Source: an uncultured Alphaproteobacteria bacterium
GTDB lineage: Bacteria; Pseudomonadota; Alphaproteobacteria; HIMB59; GCA-002718135
Length of the DNA stretch: 64,000 nucleotides
Direction: 5' to 3'
Assembly: GCA_902515745.1 (NCBI GenBank)
Contig: CABXWB010000002.1
Coordinates: 168,579 to 232,578 of the forward strand
This document shows, piece after piece, positions 47,317 to 56,638 of the stretch (position 1 is the first letter of the stretch; every line of letters begins with the position of its first letter). Both the position numbers and the translations under genes were made by a program. The notes beneath the pieces are model-generated. The model was not told the origin of the DNA. It made no database searches and was given only the letters and a program-made list of their open reading frames with translations.

Positions 47317-47673
47317 ATGTTTTTAATAAATTGCCCATACTGTGGAGAAAGAGATCAAGCTGAGTTTTCTTGTGGAGGTGAAGCTCACATTGCAAGACCA
47401 AAAAACCCCCCTGAACTCTCTGATGATCAATGGGCTGAATATTTATTCTTGCGAAAGAACGAAAAAGGTATTCATTTTGAACGATGGAACCATGAATATG
47501 GATGTAGACAATGGTTTAATTTAGCAAGAAATACTGCAACTGATGAAATTCTTTCAGTTTATAAGATGGGAGAAGCTCCTCCTAAATTAAAAGCAAATAT
47601 TCCAGCAACTCCTTCAGGTGAACCAAGTATTGGATCTGGGAATCTATCAACATCGAAAAAAGATAGATTTTAA
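47317..47673 (+). CDS. soxD: Sarcosine oxidase delta subunit
   Basis: 118 residues. The zinc ligands expected of the delta subunit are present at matching spacing: Cys6 and Cys9 in NCPYCGERD, His59 in RWNHEYG and Cys63. Blocks FSCGGEAHIARP and LSDDQWAEYLFLR are typical. It is a small structural subunit contacting alpha. The start at 47317 is three bases after the soxB stop. Confidence 0.94.
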   Translation: MFLINCPYCGERDQAEFSCGGEAHIARPKNPPELSDDQWAEYLFLRKNEKGIHFERWNHEYGCRQWFNLARNTATDEILSVYKMGEAPPKLKANIPATPSGEPSIGSGNLSTSKKDRF

Positions 47674-47681
47674 AAATAAAG

Positions 47682-50672
47682 ATGCGATACAAAAATAATA
47701 AAAATCTCGAAAATAATAAGCCTATTAGGTTCTATTTTGATAACAAAGAATATTTTGGGTTTGAAGGTGACACCCTAGCTTCAGCACTTCTTGCAAATGA
47801 TGTTCATTTAGTTGGAAGAAGTTTTAAGTATCATCGACCAAGAGGTATTTATACAGCAGGTAGTGAAGAACCTAATGGTATAATTCAACTTGAAACTAAA
47901 GAATATACCGAACCTAACAGAAGAGTGACTGAAGTCCAGATATATGAAGGTTTAAAAGCTTTTAGTCAAAATAATTGGCCGTCAGTGAAATTTGATGCAG
48001 GCGCTATAAATGATCTACTATCCCCATTTTTTCCTGCAGGGTTCTATTACAAGACCTTTATGTGGCCGCCAAAGTTTTGGAAGGCATATGAGTTTTTTAT
48101 AAGACACGCCGCAGGACTTGGTAAATCTCCAAAAAAAGATGATCCCCACAAATACGAACATTTTCATTATCATTGTGATGTTCTAGTTGTTGGAGCAGGA
48201 GTGAGTGGATTAATTTCAGCTGAAATTGCAGCGAATAAAAATTGTAAAGTATTACTTATTGAGCAAGAAGAGGATCTAGGGGGAGAAATATTATCTACAA
48301 AAAATCAAGACATTAAAATTGACAATTTACCCATTAATGAATGGAAAAATAAAATAGTTGATAAACTTTCTAAAAATTCAAACGTAAAAATAGCTAAAAA
48401 TACGACTTGTTTTGCATACTTGAATTATAATTTATTATTAGCAGTACAAGAAATTGATCCAGAAAAAGGTTTAAATAAAAAAAATGATATAAGAGAAAGA
48501 ATTTGGAAAATTAGATCGAAAAAAGTTATTCTAGCAACTGGTGCAATTGAACGGCCAATAATTTTTAACAATAATGATAGGCCCGGTATTATGCTTTCTA
48601 ACAGTGCAAAAAAATATTTAAATAAGTATGGAGTTGCACCTGGAAAAAATCTAGTTTTTTTTACAAACAATGATAGTGCCTATGAAACTGCAATAGATTA
48701 TTTTGAACAGGGAATAAAGGTAGAGGCTATTGTTGATACTAGAGATAATAGCGATGGCTATTTTCCAAAGAAAGCTAATGAATTAGGTATTACTATTATA
48801 AAAGGTCATGAAGTTAGTGATACTGTTGGAAGATTAAAAATTAGAGAAGTTAAATTAAAAAAAATTACAACTAAAAACAATAATGAAAAATCTTCTATTA
48901 ATATTAAATGTGATCTTTTAGCAATTGCTGGTGGTTGGACCCCTACTGTACATTTATTAACTCAATCAAAAGGAAAACTAAAATTTAGAGATGTAGATGG
49001 AAGTTTTATTCCTAGTGAAGTTTATCAAGATACATTGTGTGTTGGAAGTTGCAATGGTGATTATAATTTAAATGAAATATTATTTAAAACTCAAAAAGAT
49101 ACATCAACATATTTAAAAGACAATCAGCAAAATGAAATTGGGAAAGTAAATTACAAATCAGATAATCTAAAAAAAGGCAATCACGAAAATGTTTGGATTA
49201 CATCAAAGAACAATATCTCACGAACAAAAATGTTTGTAGATTTTCAAAACGATGTAACAGCAAAAGATATTAAATTAGCTCTAAAAGAAGGTTTTCAATC
49301 CATTGAACATGTTAAACGATATACAACAACAGGAATGGCAACTGATCAAGGTAAGACCAGTAACGTTAATGCGCTTGGAATAATATCAGAGTTAACAAAT
49401 ACTGAAATTTCTGAATTAGGTACTACAACATTTCGTTTACCCTATAAGCCAGTAACATTTGGAGCGATTGCTGGACGTCATGTTAAAGAATTTTTTGATT
49501 TAGAGAGAACAAGCCCAATGCATCAATGGCATATTCATAATAAAGCTTTATTTGAGGATGTAGGTCAATGGAAAAGAGCCTGGTATTATCCTCAAAGGAA
49601 TGAAAGTTTTCAGTCTGCTTTAAATAGAGAAGTAAAAGCAACTAGAGATAGTCTAGGGATATTAGATGCATCAACGCTTGGTAAAATAGATATTAAGGGA
49701 AGGGATGTTAGCGAATTCTTAAATAGAGTTTACACAAATTCTTGGTCAAAACTAGAAATTGGGAAATGTCGATATGGTGTAATGTTAGGAGACGATGGGA
49801 TGGTTATTGATGATGGTGTAACAACTAGATTAGACGAGTATCATTATCTCATGTCAACAACTACAGGAAATGCAGCATCAGTAATGTCAAAATTAGAAGA
49901 TTGGTTACAAACAGAATGGCCAGAATTAGAAGTATATTTAACATCAGTGACAGAAAACTATGGAACGATAAGCTTAAATGGTCCAAATTCAAAAAAATTA
50001 ATGCAAAAATTAGTTCCAGATTTTGATTTTTCAAAAGAAAATTTTCCTCATATGAGTTTTAAGAATATTAATATTGACGGAATAAAGTGTAGAATCATGC
50101 GTATAAGTTTTACAGGGGAAATGTGTTACGAAATAAATGTTCCATCTGGCTATGCTAAAAATCTTTGGGAACTTTGTATAGATAAAGGTAAAGAATTTAA
50201 TATTACGCCATATGGAACTGAAGCGATGCATGTACTTCGTGCTGAAAAAGGTTTTATTATTGTTGGTCAAGAAACAGATGGATCAGTGACACCAATAGAT
50301 CTGGATATGGACTGGATCGTTAGTAAGAAGAAATATGATTTTATTGGTAAAAGGGCGTTATATAGAAGTGATACTATTAAAAAAGATAGGAAACAATTGG
50401 TTGGATTAAAAACTAAAGATCCAAATAAAGTTCTTGAAGAAGGATCTCAATTGGTTGAAGAAATAACCGCCCTACCTATGAAAATGGTTGGTCACGTGAC
50501 CTCTAGTTACTATTCACCTAATTTAAAAAGTTCTTTTGCTTTAGCTTTAATTAAAGGTGGTCTTGAAAAAAAAGGAAGTGTTTTAATTGCTCCAATGGAA
50601 AATGAAAATATTGAGGTAGAAATAACTAGTCCAATATTTATTGATCCTGAGAATAAAAGGGTTAATCAATGA
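47682..50672 (+). CDS. soxA: Sarcosine oxidase alpha subunit
   Basis: 996 residues, full length. The order is an N-terminal ferredoxin-like segment without iron ligands (LVGRSFKYHRPRGIYTAG), an NAD-binding domain (DVLVVGAGVSGLISAEIAA near residue 165), a central flavin-reductase-like region with KVILATGAIERPIIF, and a C-terminal GcvT-like THF-binding domain from about residue 620 (with LGILDASTLGKIDIKG and VLRAEKGFIIVGQETDGSVT). The GcvT domain transfers formaldehyde-level carbon to tetrahydrofolate. It overlaps soxG by four bases. Confidence 0.96.
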   Translation: MRYKNNKNLENNKPIRFYFDNKEYFGFEGDTLASALLANDVHLVGRSFKYHRPRGIYTAGSEEPNGIIQLETKEYTEPNRRVTEVQIYEGLKAFSQNNWPSVKFDAGAINDLLSPFFPAGFYYKTFMWPPKFWKAYEFFIRHAAGLGKSPKKDDPHKYEHFHYHCDVLVVGAGVSGLISAEIAANKNCKVLLIEQEEDLGGEILSTKNQDIKIDNLPINEWKNKIVDKLSKNSNVKIAKNTTCFAYLNYNLLLAVQEIDPEKGLNKKNDIRERIWKIRSKKVILATGAIERPIIFNNNDRPGIMLSNSAKKYLNKYGVAPGKNLVFFTNNDSAYETAIDYFEQGIKVEAIVDTRDNSDGYFPKKANELGITIIKGHEVSDTVGRLKIREVKLKKITTKNNNEKSSINIKCDLLAIAGGWTPTVHLLTQSKGKLKFRDVDGSFIPSEVYQDTLCVGSCNGDYNLNEILFKTQKDTSTYLKDNQQNEIGKVNYKSDNLKKGNHENVWITSKNNISRTKMFVDFQNDVTAKDIKLALKEGFQSIEHVKRYTTTGMATDQGKTSNVNALGIISELTNTEISELGTTTFRLPYKPVTFGAIAGRHVKEFFDLERTSPMHQWHIHNKALFEDVGQWKRAWYYPQRNESFQSALNREVKATRDSLGILDASTLGKIDIKGRDVSEFLNRVYTNSWSKLEIGKCRYGVMLGDDGMVIDDGVTTRLDEYHYLMSTTTGNAASVMSKLEDWLQTEWPELEVYLTSVTENYGTISLNGPNSKKLMQKLVPDFDFSKENFPHMSFKNINIDGIKCRIMRISFTGEMCYEINVPSGYAKNLWELCIDKGKEFNITPYGTEAMHVLRAEKGFIIVGQETDGSVTPIDLDMDWIVSKKKYDFIGKRALYRSDTIKKDRKQLVGLKTKDPNKVLEEGSQLVEEITALPMKMVGHVTSSYYSPNLKSSFALALIKGGLEKKGSVLIAPMENENIEVEITSPIFIDPENKRVNQ

Positions 50673-51244
50673 GTTTAACTTTCAGTAATGTTTTGAATAT
50701 AAATAAAAAAAATTACAATGGAGTAACAATAGAAGAAAGAGCTTTATCAGGTAAAATAAATATAAGAGGTAAAAGTTCAGATAAAGAATTTATGAAAAAT
50801 ATAGGTTCAGTATTAAACCTGGTTTTACCAATTGAGCCAAATGTAAGAATTTTTAATAATAATATCAGTATTATTTGGCTTGGCCCTAATGAATGGTTAG
50901 TTGAAACACTAGAAAATGAGAAAGATGAAATTATTTCTCTATTAGAATCTAAGTTCAATCCAGAAAAAACATCTATAACTGATGTTTCGTTTAATAAAAC
51001 TGTTTTGCGGCTTGAAGGGGAAAAGGTTTTTATTTTACTTTCTAAATTTCTTGTAGCCAACTTAGAAAAAATATTGGCAACTAATTTTTCTGTAGCTCAA
51101 ACTATATTTATAAAAATTCCAATACTTTTTATCAGAAATAATACTGATAAAGAAGAGACTTCACTAGATTTACATTTAAACAGATCACAAGCAAAATATG
51201 TTTATGATTTATTAGTTGATGGTAGTAAAAACCTTAATATTTAA
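50669..51244 (+). CDS. soxG: Sarcosine oxidase gamma subunit
   Basis: 191 residues. It shows the GcvT-like fold of SoxG: VTIEERALSGKINIRGKSSD, NNNISIIWLGPNEWLVETLE and TDVSFNKTVLRLEGEKVFILL. Gamma helps shape the enzyme's carbon-transfer cavity. The last 26 bases overlap the signal-peptide start of the downstream nuclease gene. Confidence 0.88.
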   Translation: MSLTFSNVLNINKKNYNGVTIEERALSGKINIRGKSSDKEFMKNIGSVLNLVLPIEPNVRIFNNNISIIWLGPNEWLVETLENEKDEIISLLESKFNPEKTSITDVSFNKTVLRLEGEKVFILLSKFLVANLEKILATNFSVAQTIFIKIPILFIRNNTDKEETSLDLHLNRSQAKYVYDLLVDGSKNLNI

Positions 51245-51698
51245 TTTATTTTTTATCTTAATTTCTTTAAGCACAGTAGCATCTGGTAAAACTATATTTG
51301 GAAAAGCAAAAGTAATTGATGGTGATACTATATATATTAACAAAAATAAAATAAGACTGCATGCTATTGATGCACCTGAAACAAATCAAACATGTAATAA
51401 AAATAGCAGAGTCTGGAATTGTGGTGTGGAATCAACAAAGTTCTTAAAAGAATTAATAGGGAATAATAAAATTGAATGCATAACACAAGGTAAGGATCGA
51501 TATAATAGATTTATTGGAATATGCTACAAAGATAATTTAGATTTAAATAGTGAAATGGTTCTGAATGGATGGGCGATAGCTTATCGGTATTATTCAAAAG
51601 ATTATGTTGAAGAAGAAGAAGAAGCAAAACAAGAAAAAAAAGGTATATGGATTGGGGATTTTGAAGAGCCCTATTTATTCAGAAAGAAAAATAAATAA
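51219..51698 (+). CDS. Secreted thermonuclease-like (SNase) nuclease
   Basis: 159 residues from ATG 51219 (a TTG one codon earlier is less likely). A signal peptide ends near TVASGKT. The staphylococcal-nuclease fold is clear: AKVIDGDTIYINKNKIRLHAI with the catalytic Arg and DAPE Glu, then the second Arg in GKDRYNRFIGICY and ending AKQEKKGIW. Such enzymes cut DNA or RNA with calcium, outside the cytoplasm. It is embedded in the end of soxG, so it is transcribed with the sarcosine oxidase genes; a functional link is not obvious. It ends one base before the convergent coiled-coil gene. Confidence 0.85.
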   Translation: MVVKTLIFNLFFILISLSTVASGKTIFGKAKVIDGDTIYINKNKIRLHAIDAPETNQTCNKNSRVWNCGVESTKFLKELIGNNKIECITQGKDRYNRFIGICYKDNLDLNSEMVLNGWAIAYRYYSKDYVEEEEEAKQEKKGIWIGDFEEPYLFRKKNK

Positions 51699-52370
51699 TC
51701 AACCATGATGTTGGGAATCTTTTAAATAAATTAAATCTTCTATTTCTTTATCCTTATTTTTAATTATTTTTTTTAGCTCATTTAATTCATTTTCAAAACT
51801 ACGATTTTTTTGTTCGATTTGTCTAAGTTCTGATTTTAGTATTGAATTTTCAATATTTACTTCTTCCATATCTTCAGTTGATGCAGAACTTTCTAATTCT
51901 ATTTCTAATTTTCGAACAAGATCCTCGTATTTTGACAATTGTTTATTTAATTCAGTTATTTTATTTTCAAGTTTGTTAAGTTTATCAATACTTTCCGAAT
52001 TATTTTCTAATGTGTTATTTTCTAGATCTGATATATTGTTTAGAGATTGTTCATAATCATTCTTAATTGTATCAAATGATTCATTTAAATCGATTATTTC
52101 TTCACGTAAGTTTTTTATTTGATCATCTCTAAATTTTAATCGCTGATTTTTTTGAAATATCTCAAGTTTAAGTTCTTCTATTTCAGATCGTAAACTTGAT
52201 TCATCAACGACACTACTTGGAATGATTTCAATAGGTGGCTCAGTTTGATCAGTTGAAAAATCTAAAGAAGGCAAATAAAAAAAAGTACCAAAGATAGCTA
52301 TAATTGAAATGACTAGTAAGATTCTGTTTCTTCTTCTTCTTCTTGCTTGTAAACCAACAAAACCTACCAT
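51699..52370 (-). CDS. Membrane-anchored coiled-coil protein of unknown function
   Basis: 223 residues. A short basic N-terminus (QARRRRRNR) and one transmembrane helix (about residues 16-33, RILLVISIIAIFGTFFYLP) are followed by an acidic linker and a continuous coiled coil (about 60-215; SEIEELKLEIFQKNQRLKF, LNKLENKITELNKQLSKYED). The positive-inside rule places the coil outside the cytoplasm. I do not recognise a family; a structural or spacing role in the envelope is the safest description. It lies after the acyltransferase gene in the minus-strand run. Confidence 0.68.
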   Translation of the reverse strand: MVGFVGLQARRRRRNRILLVISIIAIFGTFFYLPSLDFSTDQTEPPIEIIPSSVVDESSLRSEIEELKLEIFQKNQRLKFRDDQIKNLREEIIDLNESFDTIKNDYEQSLNNISDLENNTLENNSESIDKLNKLENKITELNKQLSKYEDLVRKLEIELESSASTEDMEEVNIENSILKSELRQIEQKNRSFENELNELKKIIKNKDKEIEDLIYLKDSQHHG

Positions 52371-52408
52371 ACGAACTTTATAAAACGGTAAGTGTAAAAA
52401 ATAAATAT

Positions 52409-53239
52409 TTAATTATTAAATTGTGGATCTAAAGAATATGTAGTTGACCTTAAGTACTGAGTAATTTTTTTGATATCTCCAATTTTTACAAGATTTTCGT
52501 AAGGTATAAGTGAACCAAAGTACATATAGATATCATCACCTATTTTTCTTTTCAGTTCATACATACACAAAGAGTATCTAAATGTTTGTCCTATTTTACT
52601 AGCAATATGGTAAAGTTGGCTATTTTGACCGTCAAAAAAAATTGGTAACACAGGGCTTTTAGTTTTAAGAACTAGTTTCGATACCCATTGTTTCCACTCA
52701 CCATCATCAGCTTTTGTATTTTTTTTTAAGTTTTGTTTTGTTGCTATCGTTCCAGAAGGGAAAAGAACTAGAACACCGTCATTATGCAAAACTTTTTCAG
52801 CTTCTTTACGTGTATTAATGTTAGTTAATAGAGCTTCTTTATTTTCATTAAAATCAATTGGTAATATTTTATCTTTTACTGCCTCTGCTTGCCTTAAGAC
52901 TTTATGTGTAACCATTTTATAATCTTGTCTTACTTTTGAAATTGCTGAACATATGGATACGCCATCAGCAACTCCAAAAGCATGATTTGCTATAACAATT
53001 AGTTTTCCTTTTTTTGGAATGTAACTACCGTATTGAAAATTAGTTATTAAATTAAAATTTAATTTATCTACTGCATCATCCCAAAAAAACTCAGGGGGTC
53101 TATTTTCAGATAAATATTCATCATATAATTTTTTTAATTTTAATTTTCCTGTTAATAATTCAGTAATCTTAATAAATATTTGGCCAATAAAATTTACTTC
53201 CGCTGTTGCAAAAGTAAATACAATTTTATTTTTATTCAT
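52409..53239 (-). CDS. Lysophospholipid acyltransferase family protein (PlsC-like)
   Basis: 276 residues. The acyltransferase motif H-x4-D appears as NHAFGVADG, and the glycerophosphate-side block as LVLFPSGTIATKQNL. The family transfers acyl groups to lysophospholipid or hemolysin-type acceptors; the exact acceptor is unknown. No clear membrane helix. It lies 46 bases after the ETF-QO gene on the minus strand and may belong to that transcript. Confidence 0.82.
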   Translation of the reverse strand: MNKNKIVFTFATAEVNFIGQIFIKITELLTGKLKLKKLYDEYLSENRPPEFFWDDAVDKLNFNLITNFQYGSYIPKKGKLIVIANHAFGVADGVSICSAISKVRQDYKMVTHKVLRQAEAVKDKILPIDFNENKEALLTNINTRKEAEKVLHNDGVLVLFPSGTIATKQNLKKNTKADDGEWKQWVSKLVLKTKSPVLPIFFDGQNSQLYHIASKIGQTFRYSLCMYELKRKIGDDIYMYFGSLIPYENLVKIGDIKKITQYLRSTTYSLDPQFNN

Positions 53240-53285
53240 AATGAAAATGAATCAATTTAAATAAAATAAATATTTTTCAAATATA

Positions 53286-54914
53286 TTACATATTCGCATA
53301 ATTTGGCCCCCCACTACCTTCAGGTACAACCCAGTTTATGTTTTGTGATGGTTCTTTAATATCGCATGTTTTACAATGAATACAGTTTTGAGCATTAATT
53401 ACAAATTTGGGATTTTGAATATCTGTCTTATCAATCTCATATACACCAGCAGGACAATATCTTTGAGATGGCTCATCATAAGCATTTAAAGTAAATTTTA
53501 TTGGTAATTCCTCATCCTTTAATTGTAAATGCACTGGCTGATCAGCTTCATGGTTAGTTCCAGTTAAATAAACAGAACTGGTTTTATCAAAAGTAAATAT
53601 TCCATCATATTTAGGATAATCTATTTTTTTTGAATCTTTTGCTAATTGTAAAGCTTCATGATCAGCATGTTTGTGTTTTAGTGTAAAAGGAAGCTTACCT
53701 CTAAATATTATTTGATCAATACCTGTAAATATTATTGCAGGTATTAGCCCCCAATTAAAACTAGGTTTTACATTCCTTGCTGAAAACAATTCTTTATAAA
53801 GCCATGAACATTTAAATTTATCTTCAAAAGCTGCAAGAGATGTAGATTTACTTAAATGATCATTAATTGTTTCAGCAGCTATAATTCCACTTTTCATTGC
53901 AGTATGTGAACCTTTAATCTTTGGCATATTTAAGGTGCCTGCATCGCATCCAACTAGTAATCCACCCGGCATATACATTGTAGGTAAACTTTGAATACCA
54001 CCTTCAATAAGTGCCCTTGCTCCATAAGCGATACGCTTTCCATTAGTGAGAATTTTCTTAATTGCTGGGTGGGTTTTAAATTTTTGAAATTCATCATAAG
54101 GTGATAAATAAGGATTTTTATAATCAAGACCGATTACGTATCCTAAAAATATTTGTTTATTTTCAGCATGATAACAAAAACTGCCCCCATAAGTTGCATT
54201 ATCTAATGGCCAGCCAGCAGTATGCATGACAAGACCTTCTTCATGCTGACTGGTATCTATTTCCCAAATTTCTTTAAATCCAATTCCGTATTGTTGTGGT
54301 GACTTATCTTTCGATAAATTATATTTTTTAATTAATTCTTTACCTAAATGACCTCTGCAGCCCTCAGCAAATACTGTTACTTTTGCATTAATATTAATAC
54401 CTGGTTCAAAACTATCTTTTTTGTTACCGTCTTTATCAATACCCATATCACCAGTTTGAACACCAATTACATGATCTTCATCTGAATATAATATTTTAGA
54501 TGCCGCAAATCCTGGAAAAATTTCTACTCCTAAACTTTCAGCTTCTCTTGCAAGCCATCTACATAAATTTGCAAGACTTATGATATAATTCTTATGATTT
54601 TTTTGAACACTAGGAAGAAGCCATGTAGGCCAATTTAACGAGCCCTTCTTAGATAAGAATAAAAACTTTTCTTTTGTTACTTTAGTTTTAATAGGTGAGT
54701 CTTTACTTCTCCAGTCAGGTATTAATTCATCGAGTGCTCTTGTTTCAAAAACATTACCACTTAAAATATGTGCCCCTACCTCTGATCCCTTTTCTAATAC
54801 ACAGACATTAATTTCTGGGTTCAGCTGTTTTAGTTTAATTGCAGTTGAAAGGCCTGATGGACCAGCACCTACCACCACAACATCATAGTCCATTGACTCG
54901 CGTTCTACTTCCAT
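53286..54914 (-). CDS. Electron transfer flavoprotein-ubiquinone oxidoreductase
   Basis: 542 residues. FAD motif DVVVVGAGPSGLSTAIKLKQ near the N-terminus; membrane-facing region FKFSWLYKELFSARNVKPSF; and the [4Fe-4S] cluster ligands in NAQNCIHCKTCDIKEPSQN, with the ending WVVPEGSGGPNYANM typical of the family. It takes electrons from reduced ETF and passes them to ubiquinone at the inner membrane. It is downstream of etfB, etfA and the dimethylglycine-dehydrogenase-like gene in one operon. Confidence 0.96.
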   Translation of the reverse strand: MEVERESMDYDVVVVGAGPSGLSTAIKLKQLNPEINVCVLEKGSEVGAHILSGNVFETRALDELIPDWRSKDSPIKTKVTKEKFLFLSKKGSLNWPTWLLPSVQKNHKNYIISLANLCRWLAREAESLGVEIFPGFAASKILYSDEDHVIGVQTGDMGIDKDGNKKDSFEPGININAKVTVFAEGCRGHLGKELIKKYNLSKDKSPQQYGIGFKEIWEIDTSQHEEGLVMHTAGWPLDNATYGGSFCYHAENKQIFLGYVIGLDYKNPYLSPYDEFQKFKTHPAIKKILTNGKRIAYGARALIEGGIQSLPTMYMPGGLLVGCDAGTLNMPKIKGSHTAMKSGIIAAETINDHLSKSTSLAAFEDKFKCSWLYKELFSARNVKPSFNWGLIPAIIFTGIDQIIFRGKLPFTLKHKHADHEALQLAKDSKKIDYPKYDGIFTFDKTSSVYLTGTNHEADQPVHLQLKDEELPIKFTLNAYDEPSQRYCPAGVYEIDKTDIQNPKFVINAQNCIHCKTCDIKEPSQNINWVVPEGSGGPNYANM

Positions 54915-54937
54915 TTTATTTATTGTAATAAATTAAT

Positions 54938-55891
54938 TTATTGTTGAATAGTATTTAATTTATCTAGTTCAGAAGATAATTGAGGCAATGCCTCAAATAA
55001 ATCAGCGTTTAATCCATAATCAGCAACATTAAATATTGGCGCTTCTTCATCTTTATTGATTGCAACAATTACCTTACTTTCTTTCATACCTGCTAAGTGC
55101 TGTATTGCACCAGAAATTCCGACGGCAATATACAAATCTGGGACAACTACTTTGCCAGTTTGCCCAACTTGATAATCATTAGAAACATAACCAGCATCTA
55201 CAGCAGCACGAGAAGCACCAACTGCCGCATTAAGCTTATCTGCTATTTCATTTAAAAGTTGAAAATTTTCGGCGCTTTGTAATCCTCTGCCGCCAGATAT
55301 CACAACTCGAGCTGTACTTAATTCTGGTCTTTCAGATTTAGATTCTTCTCTATCTATAAATTCAACACTGCCACTATCATTATCAAAAGAAATATTTTCG
55401 ACCTGTTCTTTTCCACCGCTAGTTTCTACAGGATCAAACGATGTTGGTCTTACCGTTACTACTTTAATCTTGTCATTAGATTTAACTGTTGCAATAGCGT
55501 TACCGGCGTAAATTGGCCTCATAAAAGTATCGGAACTTATTATTTTTATAACATCACTAACTTGTGCAATATCTAGTTTAACGGCAATTCTAGGAAAAAT
55601 ATTTTTTCCAAATGTTGTTGCAGGTGCCATTATGTGGGAATAATTATTAGCCAAAGATACAACGATAGGCTCAATATTTTCAGCAATTGGGTTCTTAAGT
55701 TTTTCATTATTTGCTAAATATACTTTTGAAACTTTTTCACATTTAGAGATATTTTTAGCTAGCTCTTCACATTCATAGCCTGTTACCAAAACATGTATAT
55801 CTTGGTCTATTTGCGATGCTGCATATATAGTACTTAATGTTGATGATTTAATATCTATATTATTATGTTCTGCTAATACTAATATTGTCAT
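54938..55891 (-). CDS. etfA: Electron transfer flavoprotein alpha subunit
   Basis: 317 residues. The C-terminal FAD-binding signature is present: [38 protein letters not shown], and [18 protein letters not shown]. It binds FAD and pairs with EtfB to carry single electrons from dehydrogenases. The ATG overlaps the etfB stop (ATGA), giving translational coupling and equal subunit ratio. Confidence 0.96.
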   Translation of the reverse strand: MTILVLAEHNNIDIKSSTLSTIYAASQIDQDIHVLVTGYECEELAKNISKCEKVSKVYLANNEKLKNPIAENIEPIVVSLANNYSHIMAPATTFGKNIFPRIAVKLDIAQVSDVIKIISSDTFMRPIYAGNAIATVKSNDKIKVVTVRPTSFDPVETSGGKEQVENISFDNDSGSVEFIDREESKSERPELSTARVVISGGRGLQSAENFQLLNEIADKLNAAVGASRAAVDAGYVSNDYQVGQTGKVVVPDLYIAVGISGAIQHLAGMKESKVIVAINKDEEAPIFNVADYGLNADLFEALPQLSSELDKLNTIQQ

Positions 55892-56637
55892 ATAACTTTT
55901 GCCTCATGTTTAAGTTTTTGAACCAGTTCAGCAACATCACTTACCATAATTCCTTTTTGTCTGACAGGTGGTTCTTCTACTTTTATTTGTTCAATCCTAG
56001 GTTCTATATTTATACCAAGTGAAGATGCATCTTTTGTATCAATTGGTTTTTTCTTTGCTTTCATTATATTTGGTAAAGAGGCATATCTAGGTTCATTAAG
56101 TCGAAGATCACATGATGCAACGAATGGTATAGATACTTTTATCCTTTCTAAACCTTCATCTATTTCTCTAGTAACGATTGCACTTTGTTCCTCTATTTCA
56201 ATTTTAGATGCGAATGTAGCCTGAGGCCAATTAAGTAAAGCAGATGTCATTTGACCAGTTTGATTACAGTCATCATCAATTGCTTGTTTTCCCATTAAAA
56301 TAATTGATGGTTTTTCTTCTTCAGCAACTTTAGAAATTATTTTTGAAATAGCTAGAGGCTCTAGATCATTGTCTGTTTTAATATGTATACCCCTATCAGC
56401 CCCCATTGCTAATGCAGTTCTTATAGTTTCTTGAGCCCTATCATTACCTATAGTAAGAATTATAATCTCGTCTGCTTTACCAGCTTCTTTTATTCGTAGA
56501 GCTTCCTCTACTGCATTTTCATCAGGAGGATTCATAGACATTTTTACATTATCTTTTTCAACTCCTGAACCATCAGCTTTAACCCTGATTTGAACATTAT
56601 AATCTATGACTCTTTTTACGGTGACAAGTAACTTCAT
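55888..56637 (-). CDS. etfB: Electron transfer flavoprotein beta subunit
   Basis: 249 residues. Blocks [50 protein letters not shown] and [20 protein letters not shown] are typical, including the AMP-binding region. It starts two bases after the stop of the dimethylglycine-dehydrogenase-like gene, so the dehydrogenase and its acceptor are made from the same message. Confidence 0.96.
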   Translation of the reverse strand: MKLLVTVKRVIDYNVQIRVKADGSGVEKDNVKMSMNPPDENAVEEALRIKEAGKADEIIILTIGNDRAQETIRTALAMGADRGIHIKTDNDLEPLAISKIISKVAEEEKPSIILMGKQAIDDDCNQTGQMTSALLNWPQATFASKIEIEEQSAIVTREIDEGLERIKVSIPFVASCDLRLNEPRYASLPNIMKAKKKPIDTKDASSLGINIEPRIEQIKVEEPPVRQKGIMVSDVAELVQKLKHEAKVI

Positions 56638-56638
56638 A

